A stretch of 48,125 bases of DNA from Opitutales bacterium UBA2995 (GTDB lineage: Bacteria; Verrucomicrobiota; Verrucomicrobiia; Opitutales; UBA2995), in the NCBI GenBank assembly GCA_002346535.1, contig DDZZ01000074.1, forward strand, positions 1 to 48,125, in the 5' to 3' direction. The notes beneath the pieces are model-generated. The model was not told the origin of the DNA, ran no database searches, and saw nothing but the letters and a program-made list of their open reading frames with translations. The translations under genes were made by a program, and so were the position numbers. Position 1 is the stretch's first letter, and each line of letters starts with the position of its first letter. Below are positions 24,911 through 33,426 of this stretch, in pieces.

Positions 24911-26281
24911 ATGCTAGGTATCACCATTTTCCCAGAATATATTCAAAGCGAAGGCCCGGAGGCCCTGCTCGACAACCTGCTGGCAAAAATGCCCCTGACT
25001 GCGGTTTCCACCTCGCCCTACGTCATGGAGGAATGCCCGGCGGAACTTGGCGGTGAACGCGAACCCCCAGCGGATTCCGACAAAGGCCTGGCCCGCCTAT
25101 TGAATCGGCCCCTTTGGGATAAGAATGAGGTTTGGGTCAGCGCCACGCCAAGCTTCGAGCCAAATGAGGAACTGTATCAAGGACTTCGATACCAACCTCT
25201 AAAACCCAGCAAACTCACCCAAAAAGAAGGACCGGTCATCGATCGTTTTATCCAAGCCTGTCATGACCGTAATATCCAGATTTTCATGCAGATCCAGTCG
25301 GCAATTCCTCCCGGCTATCGGGTTCAGTTTGGAGGAGCAGTCGAGGAAGACATGCCCCGCATGCCCGATGGATCTATTACTCCGCGAAAGCTCGACAACA
25401 ATGGCTCCTTGGCCAGTGAGGAAATCTTGGCTTATGGCGAAGCGCTCATCAAAGATCTTATGAAACGTTACCCGACCATCGACGGCATCCGCATCGATTG
25501 GCCGGAATATCCACCCTACTTTCTTGAATCCGCCTTCCTGGATTTCGGAGATCACGCCAAAGGCTTTGCTAAAATACATGGAATCGATTTTGAAGCTATG
25601 CGCCGCAAAGTCGCAACCCTCTACACCCAACTCACGGAGAAACTGACCGACCAGGACCTTCAAGCCTACCTCGATTCACCGGATTCCATTCTGAAAAAAT
25701 GGTCGGGGTGTGCTGAGTGGATCGATTTCAAGAGTCTACTTGTATCCAATCTTTTGAGACGTTTCAAAGCAGCGATAGGGGATGAAAAGATGCTCTTTCC
25801 CAGTTCATTCCCTCCGCCATGGAATCGCTTGAGCGGATTTAATTTCCAACAGGCAAGTGAAATCGTGGACGCCATCAGTTGCAAATACTACACCATGCAT
25901 TGGCCAATGATGCTAAGGAACTATGCGGATTCGCTAACTGAGAAAAACCAGCCTATGAACAAGGCTCTGTTAGCCGAATGTCTGGCTAAGGCTTTCAATG
26001 CCTATTCCCCAATCCCCTCATCCTCCGACGATATCGAATACCCTCAACCGAAAGAAAACCATCCGGTGGATCTTACCAGCCTGGCCGAAAGACAAGTGTT
26101 CGTTGAGGGCCTCGCTGGCGGCACTCCCGTCTGGGCTTTGGGCCACGCATACGGACCAGTCGATGACTTTAAAATCCGAGCCGAAGCCGTCTACAAAGCT
26201 TCCTCAAACCGCCTCTGGATCAATCGATACGGCTATCTGGGAAACGCAAAAATTGAGGCCTTAGCAAGCGTTTTTAAGTAA
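24911..26281 (+). CDS. TIM-barrel glycoside-hydrolase-like protein of unknown function
   Basis: The 456-residue protein has no signal peptide and no membrane segment. It reads like an (alpha/beta)8 barrel: NIQIFMQIQS (121-130) resembles a strand-3 region and the segment YPTIDGIRIDWPEYPPYF (187-204) resembles the strand-4 motif of bacterial glycosidases, with Asp196 and Glu199 as possible acid residues. The C-terminal part has GGTPVWALGHAYGPVDDF. I do not recognise a named family. Its position just after the transporter gene suggests they share regulation. Confidence 0.55.
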   Translation: MLGITIFPEYIQSEGPEALLDNLLAKMPLTAVSTSPYVMEECPAELGGEREPPADSDKGLARLLNRPLWDKNEVWVSATPSFEPNEELYQGLRYQPLKPSKLTQKEGPVIDRFIQACHDRNIQIFMQIQSAIPPGYRVQFGGAVEEDMPRMPDGSITPRKLDNNGSLASEEILAYGEALIKDLMKRYPTIDGIRIDWPEYPPYFLESAFLDFGDHAKGFAKIHGIDFEAMRRKVATLYTQLTEKLTDQDLQAYLDSPDSILKKWSGCAEWIDFKSLLVSNLLRRFKAAIGDEKMLFPSSFPPPWNRLSGFNFQQASEIVDAISCKYYTMHWPMMLRNYADSLTEKNQPMNKALLAECLAKAFNAYSPIPSSSDDIEYPQPKENHPVDLTSLAERQVFVEGLAGGTPVWALGHAYGPVDDFKIRAEAVYKASSNRLWINRYGYLGNAKIEALASVFK

Positions 26282-26328
26282 GAGTTTTTTGTAAGAGAGG
26301 AGCAATTTCCATTGCTACATTTTTCAAA

Positions 26329-26708
26329 TTAATTCGCACTGCTTAGCCACGCCACCATATCCAGGATATCCTCTTTCGTAAGTGTATTTAGCAAGCCCGA
26401 TGGCATGGACGATACAGCCGAAAGCTCGATGGATACGATTTCAGATATTGGGATCAGAAGGACATTGGCAGAATTCAGTGAATTTGCCTGATAGTAGTTC
26501 ACTACTTGCCCATGCAAACCCGCACCATCGGTTTTTCGAATAAAATTGATCACTGATCACCTTATTGGGGTCAATGATCGCTTCCATCAGGTCCTGGAAA
26601 CTGAACCGGCGCATCTACGCCGTAAGGTCAGGTCCAAGCCCCACCCTCACCATTCACTCAGTGGCAGACCAAGATAATAAAAATCGATAGAAGCTGTTTG
26701 TGTCGCAT
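26329..26708 (-). pseudogene. Remnant of a PVC-type cytochrome c gene
   Basis: Reading the minus strand from 26708, a signal-peptide-like start MRHKQLLSIFIILVCH meets a TGA. Further on, RRFSFQDLMEAIIDPNKVIS and, in another frame, IRKTDGAGLHGQVVNYY and SSMPSGLLNTLTKEDILDMV appear. This order is the C-terminal half of the PVC cytochrome domain: a helix ending in IDPSKVIS, a beta part and the MPxGLL-x-LT-x-x-x-I-x-D closing helix. The CxxCH part is missing. One deletion and at least one frameshift near 26555 indicate a pseudogene. Confidence 0.72.
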
Positions 26709-26988
26709 GGTGGAAAAATAGTTAATTGCGAATATTGAATTGCAAAGACAACGCTTTTTTCCGCAGGTTGATTAAAGGGAATGGAAAGGAGCAAAAGGTC
26801 GCGTCGCTATTCTCGAAACTACGCCTCGCTTGTTGAGGTTTTGCTGCAATCTTTAGATAACTTTTGTTTGATCCATTGACGAGAAAAAAAGCAATCTCCA
26901 CGTTGACCGCGACTCAAACGATTGTGACATTACCCATCGATTCCAACGGGAATATTCAGAAATCCACTTTCAACCGTCATATTAAAAA

Positions 26989-28233
26989 ATGAAGCCAACT
27001 TTCAAAGGTACTTCCTTCAGTATCACACGCCGTCGGTTTTTACAGTCCGCCGGAACCACATCCACGGTTATCTGGCTGCCGGGAATGGCTTATGCTCAAG
27101 CATTGGAAGATGTCCAGGAAAAGCTGACTGGAGTGTCCAAGTGGGACCTCGATACACCGGCCTTGTGTGTTGATTTGGACCATATGGAACATAATTTTTC
27201 CCGCATTAGGACGACGACCGACAGAAACGGGATCGGATTTCGACCGCATGCAAAGACCCACAAAACCCCGGCTATAGCCGAATTGCAGATTGCCGACGGA
27301 GCGTTAGGAATCTGTACGGCCAAGGTGGGCGAGGCTGCCGCCATGATCGAACACGGAATTAAAAAAGTCCTTATGACCACCTGCAATGTCACTACGCACA
27401 AGATCAGTTTGGCAATGGAGCTTTGTAAACGGTCCGATCAGTTTATTCAGGCCGTGTTCCAGGAAAGCAATGCCCGCGATCTGTCCGCAGCAGCCCAAGA
27501 GGCCGGAGTAATTGCAGATGTGGTGGTAGATGTGGATCCCGGTGGTCATCGTACCGGTATTGCACCGGGAAAGCCAGCCTTAGAGCTGGCTCAATTGGTT
27601 GATCGATTACCTGGATTACGCCAGCGTGGACTGCTGTGCTACGATGGTAGAGTCCAACATGAAATAAACGCTTCCGTGCGGCGTTCCCAGTCCGTACAGG
27701 CCATGGAGCCGGCGGCCGATACCCTGGAGAAAATGCGGCTATCCGGACTCAATACAGAGATCTTCAGCGGAGGTGGCACAGGCACTTATAACATCGACCA
27801 TGAAATTCCGGGATTCACCGATGTGCAATGTGGCAGCTACCTTTTCATGGATATGCAATACCTGGCCAATGAAAGCCTGTCCGGTGACGATAGTTATACA
27901 GATTTCAAACCGTCCCTGACAGTCCTGACCACAGTGGTGAATACCCACATTGATGGTATGGCTACCACAGATGCCGGGCAAAAATCCCTGACGATACACA
28001 AACCCGATCCTAAGGTCCTCGGAGAATCCGGCGTAAGCTACAGAACCTGGGGTGACGAATTTGGACGCATCACTTACGACGAACCCACGCGCACCTACCA
28101 AGTCGGAGACAAGCTCGAGGTAATCGTTCCACACTGCGATCCGGTGGTGAATCTCTATGATGTGATGTTTGCCACCCGAAATAACCGGGTGGAGCACGTT
28201 TGGCCAATCTCGGCCCGAGGAGATGCTCAGTAA
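26989..28233 (+). CDS. Tat-exported D-threonine-aldolase-like PLP enzyme
   Basis: The 414-residue protein has a twin-arginine signal (SITRRRFLQSAGTTSTVIW) and so should act in the periplasm or outside. The mature part is an alanine-racemase-type fold: GFRPHAKTHKTP (Lys89 expected to hold pyridoxal phosphate) near the N-terminus and PHCDPVVNLYD near the C-terminus, which carries the His-x-Cys-Asp metal site of D-threonine aldolases/D-serine dehydratases. These enzymes cleave beta-hydroxy D-amino acids. The start overlaps the stop of a short upstream frame as ATGA. The sodium symporter gene downstream could import its substrate or product. Confidence 0.82.
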   Translation: MKPTFKGTSFSITRRRFLQSAGTTSTVIWLPGMAYAQALEDVQEKLTGVSKWDLDTPALCVDLDHMEHNFSRIRTTTDRNGIGFRPHAKTHKTPAIAELQIADGALGICTAKVGEAAAMIEHGIKKVLMTTCNVTTHKISLAMELCKRSDQFIQAVFQESNARDLSAAAQEAGVIADVVVDVDPGGHRTGIAPGKPALELAQLVDRLPGLRQRGLLCYDGRVQHEINASVRRSQSVQAMEPAADTLEKMRLSGLNTEIFSGGGTGTYNIDHEIPGFTDVQCGSYLFMDMQYLANESLSGDDSYTDFKPSLTVLTTVVNTHIDGMATTDAGQKSLTIHKPDPKVLGESGVSYRTWGDEFGRITYDEPTRTYQVGDKLEVIVPHCDPVVNLYDVMFATRNNRVEHVWPISARGDAQ

Positions 28234-28268
28234 ACCCTTCTGCCCTCCTCCTAAGTTAAGGTATGTTA

Positions 28269-28451
28269 TCAGGTCGGCAGTAGGTGTTCCGGTTGAGGCT
28301 GGACCATTTTCACATCGGTGATCGAAAGCTCCCTGCTCGTGACGTCTACTGGCGTTCCACTATTTTGCGAGCTGGGTGCGTCATTACCCCAGAATGTGCT
28401 GGTAGCCACCGGTAGGACGCACCCAGCTCGCAAAAAATGACGTCTTTTCAT
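28269..28451 (-). pseudogene. Tat-signal fragment, perhaps of an enolase-superfamily enzyme
   Basis: Sixty codons from an ATG at 28451 begin MKRRHFLRAGCVLPVA, a twin-arginine-like signal, and continue to RELSITDVKMVQPQPEHLL before the stop. ITDVK at the start of the mature part is typical of mandelate racemase/muconate-lactonising enzymes, but nothing more of the enzyme follows. A 20-bp inverted repeat (28363-28382 and 28416-28435) lies inside. It may be a remnant cut short, or a repeat element that happens to be open. Confidence 0.4.
28363..28435. repeat. Perfect 20-bp inverted repeat
   Basis: Arms at 28363-28382 and 28416-28435 are perfect inverted copies (core GCGAGCTGGGTGCG) separated by 33 bases. 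It lies in the intergenic zone after the aldolase-like gene. Confidence 0.75.
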
Positions 28452-28491
28452 CCAGACATCTTCAATGAATTTCTTATTGATAAAAAACCAA

Positions 28492-28546
28492 AATTGGGTC
28501 AGGCCTGAATGGCCCTCAGTGAATGCCATTCACGTTTGACCCCATT
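28492..28546. repeat. Imperfect 22-bp inverted repeat (REP-like)
   Basis: Arms at 28492-28513 and 28525-28546 match at 18 of 22 positions when one is reversed, with a GGGTCA core outside and GAATGGC inside, around an 11-base loop. The form resembles REP-type palindromes spread by TnpA_REP transposases. It overlaps the longer possible start of the symporter gene. Confidence 0.6.
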
Positions 28547-28571
28547 TTTCCATGCCATTCAAGATATATCA

Positions 28572-30248
28572 GTGACGACACCTGATTGGACCGTTCTTTG
28601 TCTCTACCTCGCTGGCACTGCTTTTGTCGGCGTGTTCCTGGGGCGTTTTGTTAAGGATTCTTCCGACATGTTTTCCGCTGGCGGTCAGTCGCCTTGGTGG
28701 ATCAGTGGGTTGAGTTCTTACATGACGATGTTCTCTGCCAACACTTTCGTGGTGTGGGGAGGGATCGCCTATGAACATGGCCTGGTAGCGGTCTCGATCA
28801 ATCTCTGCTATAGCGTTGCAGCTATCGCCGTTGGTTTCACAGTGGCGGGCCGGTGGAAGAAGATGGGTATCGCCACGCCAGCCGAATACATCGAACGTCG
28901 CTTTGGTCGTTCGGCCCTGTATTTCTATACCTGGTTTATGATGTCCTATCGCATCGTGGGAACTGGGGGTGCGCTGTATGCGATCGCCCGTCTGACTCTG
29001 GCGGTGATTGGTGGCAGAGAAGGCGGACTGTCGGGTGCTGAGCTAAATATATTGATCTTGATCTTTGCGGTCATTGTGGTGGCCTACACAATGATTGGTG
29101 GGTTGTGGGCGGTATTGATGACCGATACGCTGCAGTTCATCATCCTCAATCTGGCGGTGCTGTTTGTAATACCTCTATCGCTGGCGCGAACTGGTGGCTT
29201 TGACAATTTTCTCGAAAAAGCTCCTGAAGGATTTCTGGCGGCGACCAGCGACAAATATACTTTTTTATTCTTGGTTGGCTGGGTGGCCATACATTATTTT
29301 ATGATTGGTGCTGAGTGGGCTTTTGTGCAACGCTACCTGTGCGTGCCTTCGCCAAAAGATGCCCGTAAGAGTACCTTTCTATTCGGTGGGCTCTATCTTT
29401 TTAGTCCCCTTCTATGGTTGCTGCCACCCCTGCTCTGGCGTGTGCAGCAACCTATACCGGTCGAGGCGGATGCAGAGACCGTTACGCACATGGCGGAAAC
29501 CGCCTACATACTTTCCTGTAAGGCTGTATTGCCTGTTGGCATGCTGGGTTTGATGCTTGCGGCTCTGTTCTCGGCTACCGCTAGTATGATCAGCTCACAA
29601 TTGAATGTTTTTTCGGGTGTTTTAACCGAAAACATATACAAGCCGCTGGCAGGCAATCCAACCGAAAAGCGGATGCTGTACATGGGCCGTATTTTCACCT
29701 GTATCCTCGGTATCGTGGTGGTGGGGATAGCCATTGCTACCCCCTACGTGGGTGGCGCTGCGCAAATGATTATAACCATTACCCAACTGATGGTAACTCC
29801 CCTATTGGCACCGACGTTGCTGGCGCTGTTTGTGCCGCGCTTGGGTATTAGCACCGTCTGGGCCACTATAGGGCTCTGTTTTCCACTGGGACTGCTGGCG
29901 AAATTCACAGATATACTGACTAACACCTGGCTCGCGGACATTACTGTGACCGGTGTGATTCTGCCTTTGGTGGTGATTGCAGTTATGGTCTTGTTCTCGC
30001 GAAAAGAGGCTCCGGGTTGGAGTGTCATCTGCGACCTGACTTCAGAGGAAAGTGAGCGTGCGCATCAGCAGTCAAGCCCTGTTCCCGCTCGGATCGTGAG
30101 TAGCAGTTTGGCGATCTGTTCCGCAACCTTGTTCGGCTTGATCCCATTTAACGAAATCAACCGTGACATGCTGGCCGGTTTCGGCGTAGGTCTCCTGCTG
30201 TTGGCCGCATTGATTTGGCAGCTTTCGCGCATGTTAAACCAAAAATAA
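28572..30248 (+). CDS. Sodium:solute symporter family protein
   Basis: This 558-residue polytopic protein has about 13 membrane helices. The first long cytoplasmic turn RFVKDSSDMFSAGGQSPWWISGLSSYMTMFSANTF is the sodium:solute symporter family start (SSF), and later AALFSATASMISSQLNVFSGVL carries the SSF signature-like helix with Na+-site serines. A longer start at ATG 28509 would add 21 codons but lies inside a palindrome; I prefer GTG 28572, which is close to the first helix. The substrate is unknown; by position it may be an amino acid or sugar related to the upstream aldolase-like enzyme. Confidence 0.85.
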   Translation: MTTPDWTVLCLYLAGTAFVGVFLGRFVKDSSDMFSAGGQSPWWISGLSSYMTMFSANTFVVWGGIAYEHGLVAVSINLCYSVAAIAVGFTVAGRWKKMGIATPAEYIERRFGRSALYFYTWFMMSYRIVGTGGALYAIARLTLAVIGGREGGLSGAELNILILIFAVIVVAYTMIGGLWAVLMTDTLQFIILNLAVLFVIPLSLARTGGFDNFLEKAPEGFLAATSDKYTFLFLVGWVAIHYFMIGAEWAFVQRYLCVPSPKDARKSTFLFGGLYLFSPLLWLLPPLLWRVQQPIPVEADAETVTHMAETAYILSCKAVLPVGMLGLMLAALFSATASMISSQLNVFSGVLTENIYKPLAGNPTEKRMLYMGRIFTCILGIVVVGIAIATPYVGGAAQMIITITQLMVTPLLAPTLLALFVPRLGISTVWATIGLCFPLGLLAKFTDILTNTWLADITVTGVILPLVVIAVMVLFSRKEAPGWSVICDLTSEESERAHQQSSPVPARIVSSSLAICSATLFGLIPFNEINRDMLAGFGVGLLLLAALIWQLSRMLNQK

Positions 30249-30435
30249 CTCTAAACCCAGCGTCTTGGCGTACTCCGCCAAAATGTCTCGCCATAGTTGT
30301 GAGTTACAACAGCAGAAGCTCTTTTGAGCGGCGGCGGGAGCTAGCCGAATAGCCTCTTCCTGTTTCACTACCTTCTCCCTCACCCCATGCCACGCCCTGG
30401 TCAACGAAGGCGGATCGCTACACGCCCCTTGTCCC
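30249..30435. other. Short intergenic region, nothing recognised
   Basis: No gene, hairpin or repeat I can support lies between the symporter stop and the decayed sulfatase chimera. Confidence 0.3.
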
Positions 30436-31256
30436 TTACCTAATTTCGTCCCAAATGTACTCCAGACGGAATATATCAGGCTTGTAGGGGTCAATTGGAA
30501 GATGCTTGTTGTCGAGATAGTGACATTCGATTTCTCGGCAGGTAATGGCGTTAAAGTAGAATAATTCCATCTCTTTCCTACCAGTAAGGTGTTGCGTAAT
30601 AGGCGTCTCCCAAGGGACGCCGTTAGGCATTGTCGAGCACTGAATAAGAAATGGTTTCAAAGCTTTCCGGATCGATGCGGAAAAGCCAGAGTTCCATCGG
30701 CCATTCGGAAAGGGGGGTCGGATGGGCCTTCGTATAGTTTCGCCCTATCACGTAATAACCGCCGTCTGCTTCAAAAATAGGTGGTCTGCTGATGTACTTT
30801 TTCATGTAGTCAAAAGGTTCGGGTATTCCGCCATCGGCTCCTGGAAGAAGGTGCTCCGAAAAGTGCCATAAACAATATTCATCGAATCCAGCCCTTTCGG
30901 GACCTGTGAGATCGCCAGCTGATAACTGCCATTTGCGCAAAAGTCGTCGCTTCAAAGGGGTAAGTGGCAAAGCCGTCATGAGTAAGGAAATTGTATTTCC
31001 CGCTCATGATCTTTACGCGGGGAGGAGTGCAAATGGGTAGGGAGTAGGCTTGTGTGAAATTTTTACCTCCTGCAGCTAATCCATCCAGATTAGATGTATG
31101 GTAGAATTCACTACCGTATGAGCTCAGACATTCCATGCCGATGTCGTCAGCCATGATAACAATGATATTGGGCTTTTCCTGTGCACTCAAAATTATGGGC
31201 AACAAGCCCAATAGTAAGGGGAGAAGATACCTTGGGAACATAAAAAGAAGTTTCAC
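30436..31256 (-). pseudogene. Broken sulfatase fused to remnants of a second gene
   Basis: From 31256 the reading has a signal peptide, KPNIIVIMADDIGMECLSSY and the formylglycine motif ICTPPRVKIMSGKYNF, that is, the head of a sulfatase. Then the frame shifts to RKWQLSAGDLTGPERAGFDE, the sulfatase segment that normally comes some 30 residues later, so a small deletion lies between. Beyond about 30850 the text (FEADGGYYVIGRNYTKAHPT, LWLFRIDPESFETISYSVLD, GDAYYATPYW) no longer looks like a sulfatase but like the end of a beta-propeller enzyme. A stop and a further frame change follow to 30436. It appears to be a decayed chimera of two genes. Confidence 0.68.
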
Positions 31257-31419
31257 TGGCCTGGAGAATTATCATTCTGACGACCACGATCCGGAACGGC
31301 GACAACAACCACATCTATAAGGTTGACTCTCCGCCCATTTTAAACAGTCAATGAAGTTTCCTTCGAAAAAATCCCTCTTCCAAATTTAAACAACATCAAC
31401 AGAGCTACTTTCTATACTT

Positions 31420-31845
31420 GTGAAGAACCTATTGAGTACACAGTTAAATCCCTTCTTTTCCGATATTTGGCTGCTTTTACTTCGAGTGTTTTCAGCCGCC
31501 TTAATGCTCACGCATGGTTATCCAAAATTGTTAAAATTATTTGGGAGCGGGGAAATTAAGTTTGGGGATCCTATCGGCATTGGTCCCGTCGCTTCACTCG
31601 TGTTGGTAGTTTTTTCAGAAGTCGTGTGTACAACTTTGATCGGGTTAGGTTTTTTAACCCGATTGTCTTCCATTCCCGTCATGATTACCATGCTCGTAGC
31701 AGCATTTATATCCCACGGAGCCGATCCTTTCGCCCGAAAGGAAATGGCCTTACTGTACTTACTGGTATTTACTACCTTGTTGGTCTTCGGAAGTGGCAGG
31801 TATTCGGTAGACGGATACTTATTCGGAAAGAAATTCAAAAGCTAG
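31420..31845 (+). CDS. DoxX family membrane protein
   Basis: The 141-residue protein starts with GTG and has four membrane helices. The segments LLRVFSAALMLTHGYPKLLK and GLGFLTRLSSIPVMITMLVA are typical of DoxX, as is ISHGADPFARKEMALLYLLVF. DoxX proteins are small membrane proteins of the respiratory chain or of oxidative-stress defence, without a settled reaction. It stands alone, converging with the DUF1501 gene. Confidence 0.85.
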   Translation: MKNLLSTQLNPFFSDIWLLLLRVFSAALMLTHGYPKLLKLFGSGEIKFGDPIGIGPVASLVLVVFSEVVCTTLIGLGFLTRLSSIPVMITMLVAAFISHGADPFARKEMALLYLLVFTTLLVFGSGRYSVDGYLFGKKFKS

Positions 31846-31893
31846 GTGACTCTTTCCCCTTTGCTTCTGACCCTTGCCATGCGTCGTGTCCAT

Positions 31894-31933
31894 CATAGCC
31901 TCAAACAGGTTCAACCGTCGCCGACAGGCTATG
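31894..31933. terminator. Possible terminator hairpin between convergent genes
   Basis: CATAGCCT (31894-31901) and AGGCTATG (31926-31933) are perfect inverted copies with a 24-base loop, between the converging DoxX and DUF1501 genes. No clear T-tract follows. Confidence 0.35.
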
Positions 31934-31979
31934 GTCGAAATTATGTTAGACACTGTGTTTCCACAGTTAGAACCGTGGG

Positions 31980-33413
31980 CTAGGCCAGAATATTGTGGAT
32001 GACATCCGCCGGTTCTACACCGGTGAGGCTTTCTTCCCGGCCTTCGAATTCGTAGGTTACGCGGGTGTGGTCAAGCCCCAACAAATGCATGATGGTGGCG
32101 TGGAAGTCGGCCACCGTAAACGGATCTTCCACCGCCGCGTAGCCGAATTCATCGGTGGCGCCGTGGATGGTTCCGCCCCTGATTCCACCGCCCGCCATCC
32201 ATAAGCTGAATCCAAAGGGATTGTGATCACGTCCGTCGGCCCCTTGCGAAACGGGAAGCCGTCCGAATTCTCCCGCCCAAATCACGAGGGTATCTTCGAG
32301 CAAACCACGCATCTTAAGATCCTGCACCAACCCGGCAACAGGTATATCAGTCTCCTGGGTCGATTGAGTGAGCCGATTGTGCAGGTCACTATGATGATCC
32401 CAATCGTTTCGAACGAGATGGACGAAGCGGACGCCGGACTCGAGGAGGCGACGTGCAACCAGGCACTGTTTTCCAAATTTTTCGGTAATCTTGTTGTCGA
32501 GACCGTAGAGCTTCCGGGTGGCTTCGGATTCTGTCGAAAGATCGATCTGTTGCATCGCCTCCAATTGCATGTTGGCGGCCAGCTCGAAGTTCTGGATACG
32601 GGCGTCGAGATCCGAAACGCCATGGGTGGTTTCCTGATGATGCCGATTCAACATCTGGGTCAAATCATGATACCGTTTCTGGTCGTGTGCGGAAACCGAA
32701 TTAGGCCGTTGAAGATTATGAATCGGGTTACCTGTGACATTGAACGGACTACCTTGGTACAAGGCCGGCAGCCAGCCCGAGGAGGTCGTGCTTTGAACCT
32801 TGACCGGAGTGGTGTCCGGAATGGCGACGTAAGCGGGCAAATTCTCATTCTCGGATCCCAGGGCATAGGTGATCCAGGATCCCATCGACGGGAACCCCGA
32901 GATCGGACGTCCCGTGTGCGTCATCAGGATGGCTTCTCCGTGATCGATCCGCGTGGTCACTCCTGACCGAATCACCGCAATGTCATCCACCACCTTGGAG
33001 AGACCGGGCAACAATTCCGACAGTTCAATGCCGGACTGACCGTATTTCTTGAACTTGTAAGGGCTGGCCATTATATTCGCGGTCTTGTTGATGGCCCGTT
33101 GAGTGACGGATATCGGAATCGGCTGTCCGTTATACTTCGTCAGCATCGGCTTCGGGTCCATGAGATCCATCTGGCTGGGCCCTCCGCCCAGAAAAACGAA
33201 CACGATCCGCTTGGCCTTGGGAGCGAAATGGGGCTGTTTCGGCAAGAGATTGTGCACCGGCGGGACGTTGCCCCCGGAAGCCATCAGAGGCTGTGCGGTG
33301 AGCCAGCTAAGGGCCAGGGCTCCCAGACCTCCGGCGGAGTCCTTTAACATTTGACGGCGTGAAAGCATCCCGCGGGCCAGGCGGTCGCTAAATGGGTCTG
33401 AATAAGGTTTCAT
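31980..33413 (-). CDS. DUF1501 domain-containing protein
   Basis: The 477-residue protein has a twin-arginine-like signal (LSRRQMLKDSAGGLGALALSWL, about residues 17-38). It then shows the DUF1501 start APKAKRIVFVFLGGGPSQMDLMDPK. A later block, VIWAGEFGRLPVSQGADGRDHNPFGFSLWMAGGGIRGG, is the alkaline-phosphatase-like part of the family. These exported proteins are abundant in planctomycetes and verrucomicrobia, mostly of unknown activity. The gene follows the DUF1549/DUF1553 gene by 13 bases, the usual pairing. Base composition is richer in G and C than neighbouring genes. Confidence 0.92.
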   Translation of the reverse strand: MKPYSDPFSDRLARGMLSRRQMLKDSAGGLGALALSWLTAQPLMASGGNVPPVHNLLPKQPHFAPKAKRIVFVFLGGGPSQMDLMDPKPMLTKYNGQPIPISVTQRAINKTANIMASPYKFKKYGQSGIELSELLPGLSKVVDDIAVIRSGVTTRIDHGEAILMTHTGRPISGFPSMGSWITYALGSENENLPAYVAIPDTTPVKVQSTTSSGWLPALYQGSPFNVTGNPIHNLQRPNSVSAHDQKRYHDLTQMLNRHHQETTHGVSDLDARIQNFELAANMQLEAMQQIDLSTESEATRKLYGLDNKITEKFGKQCLVARRLLESGVRFVHLVRNDWDHHSDLHNRLTQSTQETDIPVAGLVQDLKMRGLLEDTLVIWAGEFGRLPVSQGADGRDHNPFGFSLWMAGGGIRGGTIHGATDEFGYAAVEDPFTVADFHATIMHLLGLDHTRVTYEFEGREESLTGVEPADVIHNILA

Positions 33414-33426
33414 TTTGAAAGGCTTA

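Noticed and set aside
30234..30494. 86-codon minus-strand frame overlapping the symporter end
   Set aside because: No recognisable family and overlaps two other features.
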